Below are positions 23,795 through 31,626 of a stretch of 45,002 nt of DNA, piece after piece. How positions within the stretch are numbered: position 1 is the first letter of the stretch; each line of letters begins with the position of its first letter. The position numbers and the translations under genes are program-made. The stretch is from contig CABURR010000010.1 of the NCBI GenBank assembly GCA_902493985.1, positions 1-45,002 on the forward strand, given 5' to 3'. Origin of the DNA: an uncultured Collinsella sp. (lineage in GTDB: Bacteria > Actinomycetota > Coriobacteriia > Coriobacteriales > Coriobacteriaceae). The notes beneath the pieces are model-generated. The model worked only from the letters and a program-made list of their open reading frames with translations. It made no database searches and was not told the DNA's origin.

Positions 23795-25547
23795 AGTCTA
23801 GGTATCCTCTCACGTCTGCTTCGTAATCCTCGATAATTTGCGGTCCTGCCGCGCCGAATTCGATAACGGTGTCTCCCACCAGGTCAAAGAGCGACTCGTT
23901 GATGCTGTCGACGAGCATGTCCTCGCTCTGCCCCGATTGCACTACCGCCGATTCCGCCTGTACTGCGTTGTGCTCGAGCAGCGCGCGGAGATAGGCGTCT
24001 GCGGCAGGCGTGAGTTCGTTCGTGGCGTCAGCGGGCGCAACGGCTGCGAACGCGGGCGTCGGCGCGAGAAGCGGTGCCACGACACCAAACTGTTCGGTGG
24101 ATATGGTTGGCTCGTCGGCCTCGTCCTGCCGAATGGGTGCCGCGATCGCCTCGACAATCGCGTCGGCTACGGGCTCGGCTTCCGGTTGCCCTGAGTCCGC
24201 TGCCTCGGCTTCCACAGGTGCGCCGTCCTCGCGCTCCTCATCGATCAAAAGCGCTTCACGCGTTTGCGCGGCGGCGCTCCGAATGTGCCCCAGCTGACTC
24301 AGATCGATATCGATCTTGACGGGCTGGTGTGCGGCATCCCATGAAAGCCATGCCACAATCTCGTCATCGATAATCTTGGCCAGAAATTTGGGGACCTTTT
24401 CTTCCTTAAGGGGATGGGCGGGGTCCAGCGCCAGGCGCAGGCGTTGGTCGCAGGCGCGCATCATTTCACCGAGCTTGCTGCTCTTTTGCCTACTACCGTG
24501 GATACGCATACATTCCCAAAAGCCGTTTTGGCAACGGTAGATATGGATGGGATCCAGGCGGTATTCGCAGTCCTCGTGGCGCTCGGGCGCAAAGAATACG
24601 GACGAGGCAAACATGGTGTAGGGCATGGCCGTCTCCTCCCCAAATAAGCTCGCCACGATGCCGGTCTTTCGGTGCGTGTCATAGTAGCGCGCCATACGGA
24701 CATACACGGCGCACGCCACGTGGCGCAGATCGCGGTGGTGGCTGCGGTCGAGCCGCGAGTTACTTAGGTTGTACGTGGAGAGGGCGTTGATGGCGGCCAT
24801 GAGTCGCTCCTCGCGCACCTCATCGGGCGGAAGGGGGAGCGTGGGCTCGGAGGTTTTGCGACGCTTAGGGGTCTGGCCGGACGGTGCCGGTGCTGGTACA
24901 AGGTCTCGTGCCGCGCGCCGCAGCTCGATAAGGGCATTATCGAACATGACGGTTTTAGAATCACGAAGCAGCTTGGGGTCAAGCCCGTGGAACACGGCGT
25001 AGTCCTGCAACCACACGCGCGCAAACCGGTCGATGCCGGGCTCAAAGGCGCGGTAGGCATCCCAAAAGGCCTTGATCTTGCTAAAACCATCGAGCGGGTC
25101 ATCTATGCCAATGCCGCAGATCAACTCATAGAGATATAGGAAGGCAAACGAGGTTGATGTCTCCTCGATATTCCCGCGGCGCACTTGGGCGCGCCAAGTA
25201 AAATAGCCGCGCAGTTGCCGATCGCTCATGGCGTTGTAGGTGGGAAAGTACGACTTAAAGGTGCCGGCGTAGGGGCAGTCGTCCTCAAAGTCGGCCATCA
25301 GCAGGCCTTGGCGGTAGAAAAGCTCGGCTTCCGAAAGCCAGCGACTCGCGCCGCCTTTGGGGTCATCCTGCCAGCGCGATATCTCGCGCATCTTGCGGTA
25401 CTGGTCGGGAAGGAAATTCTGCATCTGACGACCGGTTTTGAGAATCGGCTCGTCAGCATAGACTTCGTTTGAGAAGCGAGCAGACTGATGGGTCCGGGCC
25501 TCGGCCATAATGCGCTCGATGAGCATCTTGATGTCCTGGTCGGCCAC
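23787..25547 (-). CDS. TerB_N/TerB_C domain protein
   Basis: A 586-aa protein. The TerB_N domain spans roughly 40-260 and shows the family blocks SDRQLRGYFTWRAQVRRG, FAFLYLYELI and FARVWLQDYAVFHGLD. A variable region with a basic segment (PKRRKTSEP) follows. Around 412-440 the KIDIDLSQLGHIR block begins TerB_C, which resumes after an acidic Ala/Pro-rich spacer and ends with the DSINESLFDLVGDTVIEF stretch at about 548-565. TerB domains come from tellurite-resistance and stress systems and are thought to sense metals or scaffold complexes. The start is GTG at 25547 with GAGAGGAGAG upstream. It is the first gene of the operon. Its function is unknown. Confidence 0.85.
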   Translation of the reverse strand: MADQDIKMLIERIMAEARTHQSARFSNEVYADEPILKTGRQMQNFLPDQYRKMREISRWQDDPKGGASRWLSEAELFYRQGLLMADFEDDCPYAGTFKSYFPTYNAMSDRQLRGYFTWRAQVRRGNIEETSTSFAFLYLYELICGIGIDDPLDGFSKIKAFWDAYRAFEPGIDRFARVWLQDYAVFHGLDPKLLRDSKTVMFDNALIELRRAARDLVPAPAPSGQTPKRRKTSEPTLPLPPDEVREERLMAAINALSTYNLSNSRLDRSHHRDLRHVACAVYVRMARYYDTHRKTGIVASLFGEETAMPYTMFASSVFFAPERHEDCEYRLDPIHIYRCQNGFWECMRIHGSRQKSSKLGEMMRACDQRLRLALDPAHPLKEEKVPKFLAKIIDDEIVAWLSWDAAHQPVKIDIDLSQLGHIRSAAAQTREALLIDEEREDGAPVEAEAADSGQPEAEPVADAIVEAIAAPIRQDEADEPTISTEQFGVVAPLLAPTPAFAAVAPADATNELTPAADAYLRALLEHNAVQAESAVVQSGQSEDMLVDSINESLFDLVGDTVIEFGAAGPQIIEDYEADVRGYLDYE

Positions 25548-25635
25548 CGTCTCTCCTCTCCTAACGCAGCTTCGGTGACCTCATATCATAGCACAGCATC
25601 AAACAGGTGTTCGAGATGCTGCTGCGTAGATAGAT

Positions 25636-26352
25636 TTAGAACAGGAGGGCGTAGATGACGGCGATGACGACGGAGGGGAGCATATTGGCCGTGCGGAAGG
25701 TCTGAGGACGGATGAGGTTGACGCCGACGCAGAAGATGAGCATGGAGCCTACGAGCGAAAGGCTGTCGAGGGCTGCCGTAGTCATGATGGGGGAGAGTGC
25801 GCCGGCAAACAGCGTGATCGTCCCCTGGAACACGGCGACGGGCAGGGCGGAGAAAATGCAGCCGCGGCCAAGCGACGCCGTCATGGTGCAGACGATGATG
25901 CAGTCCAGCGCGCCCTTGAGGGCAAGCGTGGACCAGTCGCCGAGCAGGCCGTCCTGGATCGATCCCACAATGGCCATGGCGCCGATACACACGGTGAGTG
26001 AAGTCGAGACGAAAGCGTTGGTGAACTCGTTATCGCCCTCGCTGCCGGTTTTGCGCTTGAGCCATTCGCCAAGGTTTTCAATGGCGGCCTCCAAGTTGAT
26101 GGCCTCGCCGATGAGCGAGCCGAGGGCGAACGAGACAATGAGCATGGTGGTACCAGTGGTCGCCAGTGCCTTCCCATCGATGATGAGCATCTTTTGCATG
26201 GTGCCGCCCAGGCCGATAAACAGGACGCACAGCCCCGATGCTTTCATGAGCGTGTCTTGGATGCGCGGTGTAATGAAGCGGCCGCCCACTAATCCCAAAA
26301 GACCGCCCGCAACTAAAAGCACAACGTTGATGATTGTTCCCAAGCCCGGCAT
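25636..26352 (-). CDS. DUF554 integral membrane protein
   Basis: A 238-aa protein with about six or seven hydrophobic helices and the DUF554 pattern: GLGTIINVVLLVAGGLLGL at the N-terminus, GKALATTGTTMLIVSFALGS, FVSTSLTVCIGAMAIVGSIQ and VGSMLIFCVGVNLI. Family members are putative transporters or channels of unknown substrate. The ATG at 26352 has AGGAGGGCTC directly before it; the longer frame upstream crosses the palindrome at 26422-26447 and is rejected. The gene is monocistronic as far as can be seen. Confidence 0.9.
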   Translation of the reverse strand: MPGLGTIINVVLLVAGGLLGLVGGRFITPRIQDTLMKASGLCVLFIGLGGTMQKMLIIDGKALATTGTTMLIVSFALGSLIGEAINLEAAIENLGEWLKRKTGSEGDNEFTNAFVSTSLTVCIGAMAIVGSIQDGLLGDWSTLALKGALDCIIVCTMTASLGRGCIFSALPVAVFQGTITLFAGALSPIMTTAALDSLSLVGSMLIFCVGVNLIRPQTFRTANMLPSVVIAVIYALLF

Positions 26353-26421
26353 GAGCCCTCCTGTATTGATGCCAACGTGGCAATCGTAGCAGAACGAAAT
26401 GCGAGGCACATCGCGACTCAT

Positions 26422-26447
26422 CTAATACGTTATATAAGTGGTATTAG
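26422..26447. promoter_or_regulatory. Perfect 7-bp inverted repeat, candidate operator
   Basis: CTAATAC at 26422-26428 and GTATTAG at 26441-26447 form a perfect inverted repeat with a 12-bp AT-rich spacer containing TATATAA. It lies 70 bp upstream of the DUF554 start, in a spot suited to a promoter and repressor site. The bound protein is unknown. Confidence 0.4.
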
Positions 26448-26470
26448 GGATGGTGCGCAGCATTTAAGCC

Positions 26471-27901
26471 TCAGGTGGTTGTCGGGACATAGGGATAGTA
26501 GTCAAAGCGCAGCGTCATAAGCCGCTGTGGGGATTCAATAGCCGCGGCGATGATATTGGCATCGCGGGCACGATCAAACCCTACGAGTTCGATCTGATAC
26601 GAGACGTCTTGCATAATGTCCAGACGTCGCCAGGCTAGGAGTGTGTCGCCATCGAATTCCAAGGTCTTGCCTCCGTCTGGGGCAACGGCGTATAGACGCA
26701 GTTTAGCGGTGGTTACAGGGTCGACAACCGTGACCTTTTTAATTTCGTTTCGAGTATTCTTGGCGCCCAACAAGGTGAGCAGCGTTGGGGCCACGACCTC
26801 GCCCGATGGCAAAAAGACGACTTCGATGGATTCGGGAAATGCGATGATGGCCGACTTGCGGACGGGCTGATTGGCGGCGGCAACTTCGATGTTCGCAGCG
26901 TCGATGACCTCTGTGTGGTCGAGCGCGGCAAGCACGCAGCAGTTACCCTCATCAATTTCTTGAGGATCAGCAAGCCCCAGGCTGTCCGCGAGCTCGGGGT
27001 CGTTTGGAACGGCAGCGGGCTCATTCGATGCTTCGAAAGAAGCTGGGACGCTGTTTGTCGGCGACGGCGTGTCGCCCGCACCTGCTTCTTTGTCCGCGCT
27101 CTCTTCTTGTATGGTTGCATTGATGGGTTCGTCGTTTGAGGGGAGCGTCTTGGCGTCAAGCGCGGAGGGGAGAATTCCGATGGCTCCTGATCCGTTCCAC
27201 TCCATTTCGAGAAGCGCCGGGTCGGCAAGAATGCGTTGCCTGCTTTGCGCGTGGGCATCGATTTCAATAGGGCCTGCCTCTATCCCTCGTGTAAGGCTGA
27301 GTGATCCGGCTGGCTTCTCGAAATGAGCGTCTGTGTCTTTGGTGCTGACGGCGTAGAACAGCAGGGACGCTTCTCCCGCCGCGATGGCATCGGTACCGGC
27401 TTTGGTCAGCCGCAACGATGCCGTGAATGAGAGGGTGGGCTGCGCATCATCTGCATTCGCGGCGGCGCAGCCCAGACATATACCGCCTCCTTTCTCAAAA
27501 AACGTACCGTCGAAGGCGACCTTCGCTCCGTTCGCCGAGTCATCGATCGAAGCGATGTCGATGCGCAGCTCTAAATTGCATGGATCGCCATCTGCATCGA
27601 GCACAACCGAGCGCCACGTGCAGACGGCGCACCCCGCCTGGGAGCCGTTTGCCTTGTTTGAACGATTGATATCCACGACTATCGAGCCGTCCGTATTACG
27701 ACGAAGGCATCCCGAGGTCGAGATTGCGGCCTGTGCGATCGAAAAACGCTTGCACGCAATGGCGCTCGACGGATTTGGCGCGGAGCTTAGGGCTGCTGGT
27801 AAGGAGTCTGCCATGACGGGAGTCGCCCAAGCGGCGACAGGCGTTCCGGTTGCGAGCGCGCCGCAGAGTGCGACGACGGGCAAAAGGTTCTTCGATGCCA
27901 T
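26471..27901 (-). CDS. Secreted protein of unknown function, Cys-containing
   Basis: A 476-aa protein with an apparent signal peptide (about 1-30, cut near AWATP or MADS). The mature N-terminal half contains several cysteines, some as CxxC (GCAVCTW, CLGCAA), and beta-rich segments. A Pro/Glu/Ser/Ala-rich spacer at about 255-310 leads to a C-terminal beta-rich domain (SIEVVFLPSGEVVAPTLLTL). No anchor motif is seen at the C-terminus (YYPYVPTTT). AAGGAGACCCC precedes the ATG. It is the last of five minus-strand genes of a putative surface-protein operon, 42 bp after the LAQTG protein. I do not recognise the family. Confidence 0.75.
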   Translation of the reverse strand: MASKNLLPVVALCGALATGTPVAAWATPVMADSLPAALSSAPNPSSAIACKRFSIAQAAISTSGCLRRNTDGSIVVDINRSNKANGSQAGCAVCTWRSVVLDADGDPCNLELRIDIASIDDSANGAKVAFDGTFFEKGGGICLGCAAANADDAQPTLSFTASLRLTKAGTDAIAAGEASLLFYAVSTKDTDAHFEKPAGSLSLTRGIEAGPIEIDAHAQSRQRILADPALLEMEWNGSGAIGILPSALDAKTLPSNDEPINATIQEESADKEAGAGDTPSPTNSVPASFEASNEPAAVPNDPELADSLGLADPQEIDEGNCCVLAALDHTEVIDAANIEVAAANQPVRKSAIIAFPESIEVVFLPSGEVVAPTLLTLLGAKNTRNEIKKVTVVDPVTTAKLRLYAVAPDGGKTLEFDGDTLLAWRRLDIMQDVSYQIELVGFDRARDANIIAAAIESPQRLMTLRFDYYPYVPTTT

Positions 27902-27943
27902 GGGGTCTCCTTACCTAATTTAGTGCGGCCTGTCCGTGTTTTG

Positions 27944-28201
27944 TTACTGGCTGCGTTTGATGTACAGACCAATGCCGGCGGTTCCCGCGCCTGCTGCTGT
28001 GGCGCCTGCTGCCAAGAGCCATCGTCTGTCGCCTGTCTGCGCCAACGGTTCCTCGCGGTCGCCGCGGTCGAGCTCCGAGAGGTCGACCGTCACTTGCGTG
28101 GCGGCCTGCGCCTGTTCTTGCTGGGCAAAGGCCATGGCTGGCCCAAACGCTAGGATGCTGACGGCGGCGGCCAGGGCGACGGCCTTATGCCGTGTGCGCA
28201 C
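27944..28201 (-). CDS. Small sortase-anchored surface protein (LAQTG)
   Basis: An 85-aa protein with a signal peptide (basic start, hydrophobic core AVALAAAVSILAFGPAMAFA) and a C-terminal sorting signal: LAQTGD, a hydrophobic stretch rich in Ala/Gly, and the basic tail IKRSQ. The mature part is only about 30 residues, so it may be a small spacer, pilin-like or tethering peptide. The GTG at 28201 is the likely start, overlapping the previous gene by 17 bp; an upstream TTG at 28231 would lengthen the overlap. The ribosome site is weak, so coupling to the upstream gene is likely. No sortase gene is in the window. Confidence 0.7.
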   Translation of the reverse strand: MRTRHKAVALAAAVSILAFGPAMAFAQQEQAQAATQVTVDLSELDRGDREEPLAQTGDRRWLLAAGATAAGAGTAGIGLYIKRSQ

Positions 28202-28784
28202 CGGGCTCGACCGTCCAGGTGATCGTTGCAACCTGATCGCCTTCGCCGGTTACGTGGAAGATGTCGCGCGTGACGCGGGCGACGTTTCCGCTTGTCTTGA
28301 GCTTAATTTTGTCTGTGCCGCCGGCAATGCCCTGGTAGCCCATGTCGAAGGCTGCATTCTTGGAAAGATCGAGGCCCGTCCCCTGCATTGCGGCGCTGGC
28401 GTTCTGGAGTGCGCCGTCGGGGCCGACCTTAAAGTCGATGGAGTTCTGCGCGGTTCCGGCCTTGGCGTCGGCAGCAATGGTCCAGGTGTTCATGGCGTCG
28501 ATCTTCATGTTGGTGACATGGATGCCGTAGGCCGAATGATTGTCGATGGTGGTCGCGTCTTCTGAGGGGCCCTGAAGCGTGCCATCGGCCTTGGCGACGA
28601 AGGGAATAACCGTCGGAACTTTGAACTCAACGTTGTCGATCTCGGTCCTGACCATTACTTTCGTGGTTCCAACGCGCCCGGCCGCCATAGCTGGCGTCGG
28701 GGCAGCGCCCATTGCGAGCGCGAGCGCGAGCCCTGCGCCCACGACGAGCGCTCTGGCTCCGTTCATGTTCCTGGTGATGTCCAT
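28185..28784 (-). CDS. Secreted beta-rich surface protein
   Basis: A 199-aa protein with a clear signal peptide (about 1-35, Ala-rich cleavage at PAMAAG). The mature protein has alternating hydrophobic strands: KVPTVIPFVAKADGTLQG, then a TTIDNHSAYGIHVTNMKI-type block, and a closing ATITWTVEP. The pattern of conserved Pro/Phe near the N-terminus and an Asn-rich strand resembles small WxL- or camelysin-like surface proteins, but no WxL motif is present. AGAAAGGAACG precedes the ATG. The LAQTG protein overlaps its end, so the two probably work together at the cell surface. Function unknown. Confidence 0.75.
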   Translation of the reverse strand: MDITRNMNGARALVVGAGLALALAMGAAPTPAMAAGRVGTTKVMVRTEIDNVEFKVPTVIPFVAKADGTLQGPSEDATTIDNHSAYGIHVTNMKIDAMNTWTIAADAKAGTAQNSIDFKVGPDGALQNASAAMQGTGLDLSKNAAFDMGYQGIAGGTDKIKLKTSGNVARVTRDIFHVTGEGDQVATITWTVEPGAHTA

Positions 28785-28874
28785 GGTCGTTCCTTTCTAT
28801 TCGCCGCGGGCCGTCCCCGCGATGATTGGACGAATGCTGGTGAATTGCATGCGGTGCCGCGTCGGCCGGAAAAG

Positions 28875-29384
28875 CTAGTTCTCGGCTTGCTCAACCCGTA
28901 CCTTGACACGTGTCGGATTGCCGTGGCTGTCGAGGGTCTTGGCATCGAGTGCCTGGATCTCGATGTACGCCTCGCCTTCTTTGATGTCGCCGGCGGGGCA
29001 CGTCTCGATTGTCTTGCCGGTCTCGACCACACCGGATTCGTACATGGTCTCGTCGTTTTGGATGACGCGGAATCGCTGGGGAAATTTATTGTCTTGGACG
29101 TTTTGCACGTTGACGCGCAGCTTGCCGTCCTCCTGCAGCTGGGCGACCGGCGCGACCGAAATCGTCATCATGTTGTCGCGGACGATAGCGTCGAGCTCAT
29201 CTTGGATTTCCTGACGCGTTTTGCCCTCGGCCGTCGTAACCGAAGCGCCCGCCTCGGGTACGGGCTGCGACTGCCAAGCGTATAGTCCTACGGCGACAAG
29301 GGCACAGACGATGGCCAGGCAGGCAACGATGAGCTTCCTGCGATGCCCCAGGCCTGCAAAGTGGGGTGGCTTCTTCGCGCTCAT
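28875..29384 (-). CDS. Membrane-anchored extracytoplasmic protein
   Basis: A 169-aa protein. A basic N-terminus (HRRKL) and one hydrophobic helix at about 18-38 (LIVACLAIVCALVAVGLYAW) form a signal anchor. The outer part (40-169) begins with an acidic helix (RQEIQDELDAIVRDNM) and continues as beta strands with QRFRVIQNDETMYESG. The ATG at 29384 overlaps the upstream stop (ATGA), so translation is coupled. The start of the longer open frame further upstream is rejected since it runs antisense-like through that gene. No family recognised. It could be a carrier or chaperone for the secreted proteins downstream. Confidence 0.75.
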   Translation of the reverse strand: MSAKKPPHFAGLGHRRKLIVACLAIVCALVAVGLYAWQSQPVPEAGASVTTAEGKTRQEIQDELDAIVRDNMMTISVAPVAQLQEDGKLRVNVQNVQDNKFPQRFRVIQNDETMYESGVVETGKTIETCPAGDIKEGEAYIEIQALDAKTLDSHGNPTRVKVRVEQAEN

Positions 29385-29677
29385 GCGGCATCCTTGGCGG
29401 TATAGATGCGCGCAAAGGTGGACGGGTCCGCTCCAAAGAGCATGTGAAGCATCAGGCGGCGCGAGTAGACGAGCTCTTCGAAGTCGGGAGGGAGCTCGAT
29501 GTCGTGGGTATGCGCGATGTGGTGGGCGAGCGCCGAGAACGACTCGGGGTCGCAGATCACATCGGTGGTAACGTGGTAGACCGCCGTATCGGGGAATGCC
29601 TCTTCGTCGAAAGGCAGGAGATGGGGATCGTCGTCGACTTCGATGGCGATGCCGTACTGGGGCCAGTAATATGCCAT
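29381..29677 (-). CDS. Small cytoplasmic protein, possible nuclease-fold remnant
   Basis: A 98-aa protein with no signal peptide, first of the five-gene operon. It begins MAYYWPQYGIAIEVDDDPH. This is reminiscent of the core strand of Vsr/DUF559-type nucleases (D/E-x-W-P-x-x-x-I-x-x-E-x-D-x-x-H), but the catalytic set is incomplete and the second half (ALAHHIAHTHDIELP) is not typical. It may be a degenerate or repurposed domain. GGGAGGTTCCC precedes the ATG. It is coupled by a 4-bp overlap to the membrane protein downstream, so it belongs to that unit. The resemblance is weak. Confidence 0.6.
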   Translation of the reverse strand: MAYYWPQYGIAIEVDDDPHLLPFDEEAFPDTAVYHVTTDVICDPESFSALAHHIAHTHDIELPPDFEELVYSRRLMLHMLFGADPSTFARIYTAKDAA

Positions 29678-30022
29678 GGGAACCTCCCTGCTTCTGGGCC
29701 AAAACTTCTATCGGTTTTGGCTGTCGACGCCGACCGTATCAGCCGCTACTTGACCAATTTCTGACCAAATGCTTGACGGATTGGCGTCTCCGCAGGTAAA
29801 AGGCGGCAAAAAATACTCCAACTTTTTTCGAGCGACATTTACGCGATCGGCGACGGCGGGGCCATATGTGTCAAAAGCATCGTCTGCCGAGGAAATCTAG
29901 CCACTCGCCGAATTGCACGAACGTAAAAATCGCCAATTATGGAGACGGTCTCGAACACGTCGACGAAACGATGCGGTAACATCTCCCTGCAAACACTGTA
30001 GTTAGCTAAAGGGGGAGTTCGC
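29678..30022 (+). other. Divergent intergenic region, possible LDH promoter
   Basis: No gene is supported in this 345-bp stretch between divergent operons. CCAAAAC at 29699-29705 pairs with GTTTTGG at 29714-29720. TTGACC, CTGACC and TTGACG follow one another near 29752-29778, suggesting regulator half-sites or a -35. An AT-rich run near 29810 and GGGGGAG before the GTG at 30023 complete it. An exact promoter cannot be fixed by eye. Confidence 0.4.
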
Positions 30023-31624
30023 GTGTCTGCAAGCATCAAACCCTTCACCGACGAGTTCGAAGAGTATGGTCGCGATGAGTCTCGCGCATCGGGCGAAGCA
30101 TCGAGCATCTCGTTTCCGGCAACGGAAAACGAGGTCCGTGCCATTTTGGAAAAGCTCCATGCCGAGCGTGTCCCGGTAACGGTTCAGGGCGCCCGAACCG
30201 GCCTTGCCGCTGGTGCCGTGCCCCACGGCGGGCATATCCTCAATACTTCCCGTATGAATCGCTACTTGGGCCTTCGCCGCGATGAACAAGGCCAATTTCT
30301 GCTGCGCGTGGAGCCGGGCGTTGTGCTCTCGGAGCTGCGCAAGCAGCTGAGCAAGAAGGTGCTGCCGGCCGCTGGCTGGGACCAGGCATCGCTTGAGGCC
30401 TACGAGGAGTTCCAAGAGGCCCCCGAGCAGTTCTTTCCCACCGATCCCACCGAGACGTCTGCCTGTCTGGGCGGCATGGCGGCATGTAACGCCTCTGGTG
30501 CCCGCAGCTACGCCTACGGTCCCATGCGCCCACATATCACGGGACTCCACGTCGCGCTGGCTGATGGCGATTTGCTTGAGCTTCAGCGCGGCGAGGCTTT
30601 TGCCCAGGGCCGCCACCTGTCGCTCGTGACGGCAGCGGGCCGCGCACTCGAGCTCGACCTTCCCGACTACACCATGCCCAAGACCAAAAATGCCTCAGGC
30701 TATTTCGTTGCGGACGAAATGGACGCCATCGACCTCTTTATCGGTGCTTGCGGCACGCTTGGCGTTATCACCGAGCTCGAGATTGCCCTGCAGGCGGCGC
30801 CTGCGGTCGTTTGGGGTGTGAGCTGCTTTTTCGATAGCGAAGACAAGGCCGTGTCCTTTACCGATTCCGTGCGCCCCGTCCTGTCCCACGCGGCTGCCAT
30901 CGAATATTTCGATGCGGGCGCCCTGGATATTCTACGTCGCCAGCGCGAGCAGTCGACGGCGTTTGCCTCGCTGCCGGCGCTCGACAAAGACGCCAAGGTC
31001 TGTGTCTACGTGGAGCTCGACTGCGACGACGAAGTTCAGGCGACTGAGGAGCTGTATCACTTGGGGTGGGTACTGGAGCTTGCGGGCGGCAGTGACGATG
31101 CGACATGGGTCGCGCGCACCGAGGTCGATCGCGAGTGTCAGCGATTCTTCCGCCATGCAGTGCCCGAGAGCGTCAACATGCTTATCGACGAGCGTCGCCG
31201 CACGGATCCCACCATCACCAAACTGGGTTCGGACATGTCGGTGCCCAATGCACGCCTTGCCGATGTCGTGGCCCTCTATCGCCGCACACTGGCCGAAAGC
31301 GGGCTTGAATCTGCTGCCTGGGGGCACATCGGTAGCAACCATCTGCATGTGAACATCCTGCCGCGCGATGCGCAGGACTACCGTCGCGGTGGCGAGCTGT
31401 TTGCCCAGTGGGCTGCGGAGGTAACGGCTATGGGCGGTGCCGTTTCTGCCGAGCACGGCGTCGGCAAGATCAAGGCGGGCTTCTTGGAGACGATGTACGG
31501 TCACGAGGCCATGGTCGAGTCGGCGCGGCTTAAACTCCAGCTCGATCCCGACGGGCAGCTGGGTCGCGGCAACCTGTTTTCGGAGAAGCTCTTGGATGAG
31601 CTCGTCCAGAAAGGGGGCGCGTGA
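30023..31624 (+). CDS. FAD-linked lactate/2-hydroxyacid dehydrogenase (LctD-like)
   Basis: A 533-aa flavoprotein of the GlcD/D-lactate dehydrogenase family. The FAD_binding_4 domain (about 30-215) has VTVQGARTGLAAGAVPHGG at 52-70 and the SACLGGMAACNASGARSYAYG block. The C-terminal domain has WGHIGSNHLHVNILP near 433-447 and SAEHGVGKIKAGFL near 474-487. It oxidises a 2-hydroxyacid, most likely lactate. EtfB and ferredoxin-EtfA follow directly. In Acetobacterium woodii the same trio (LctBCD) couples lactate oxidation with NAD to ferredoxin oxidation by electron confurcation, so that role is likely. The start is GTG with GGGGGAG upstream. Glycolate or another hydroxyacid cannot be excluded. Confidence 0.87.
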   Translation: MSASIKPFTDEFEEYGRDESRASGEASSISFPATENEVRAILEKLHAERVPVTVQGARTGLAAGAVPHGGHILNTSRMNRYLGLRRDEQGQFLLRVEPGVVLSELRKQLSKKVLPAAGWDQASLEAYEEFQEAPEQFFPTDPTETSACLGGMAACNASGARSYAYGPMRPHITGLHVALADGDLLELQRGEAFAQGRHLSLVTAAGRALELDLPDYTMPKTKNASGYFVADEMDAIDLFIGACGTLGVITELEIALQAAPAVVWGVSCFFDSEDKAVSFTDSVRPVLSHAAAIEYFDAGALDILRRQREQSTAFASLPALDKDAKVCVYVELDCDDEVQATEELYHLGWVLELAGGSDDATWVARTEVDRECQRFFRHAVPESVNMLIDERRRTDPTITKLGSDMSVPNARLADVVALYRRTLAESGLESAAWGHIGSNHLHVNILPRDAQDYRRGGELFAQWAAEVTAMGGAVSAEHGVGKIKAGFLETMYGHEAMVESARLKLQLDPDGQLGRGNLFSEKLLDELVQKGGA

Positions 31625-31626
31625 AG

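Noticed and set aside
19935..25547. A complete BREX system
   Set aside because: Only BrxD-like and BrxHI-like genes are present. There is no PglX, PglZ, PglW, BrxA, BrxB or BrxC in the window, so a BREX call is not justified.
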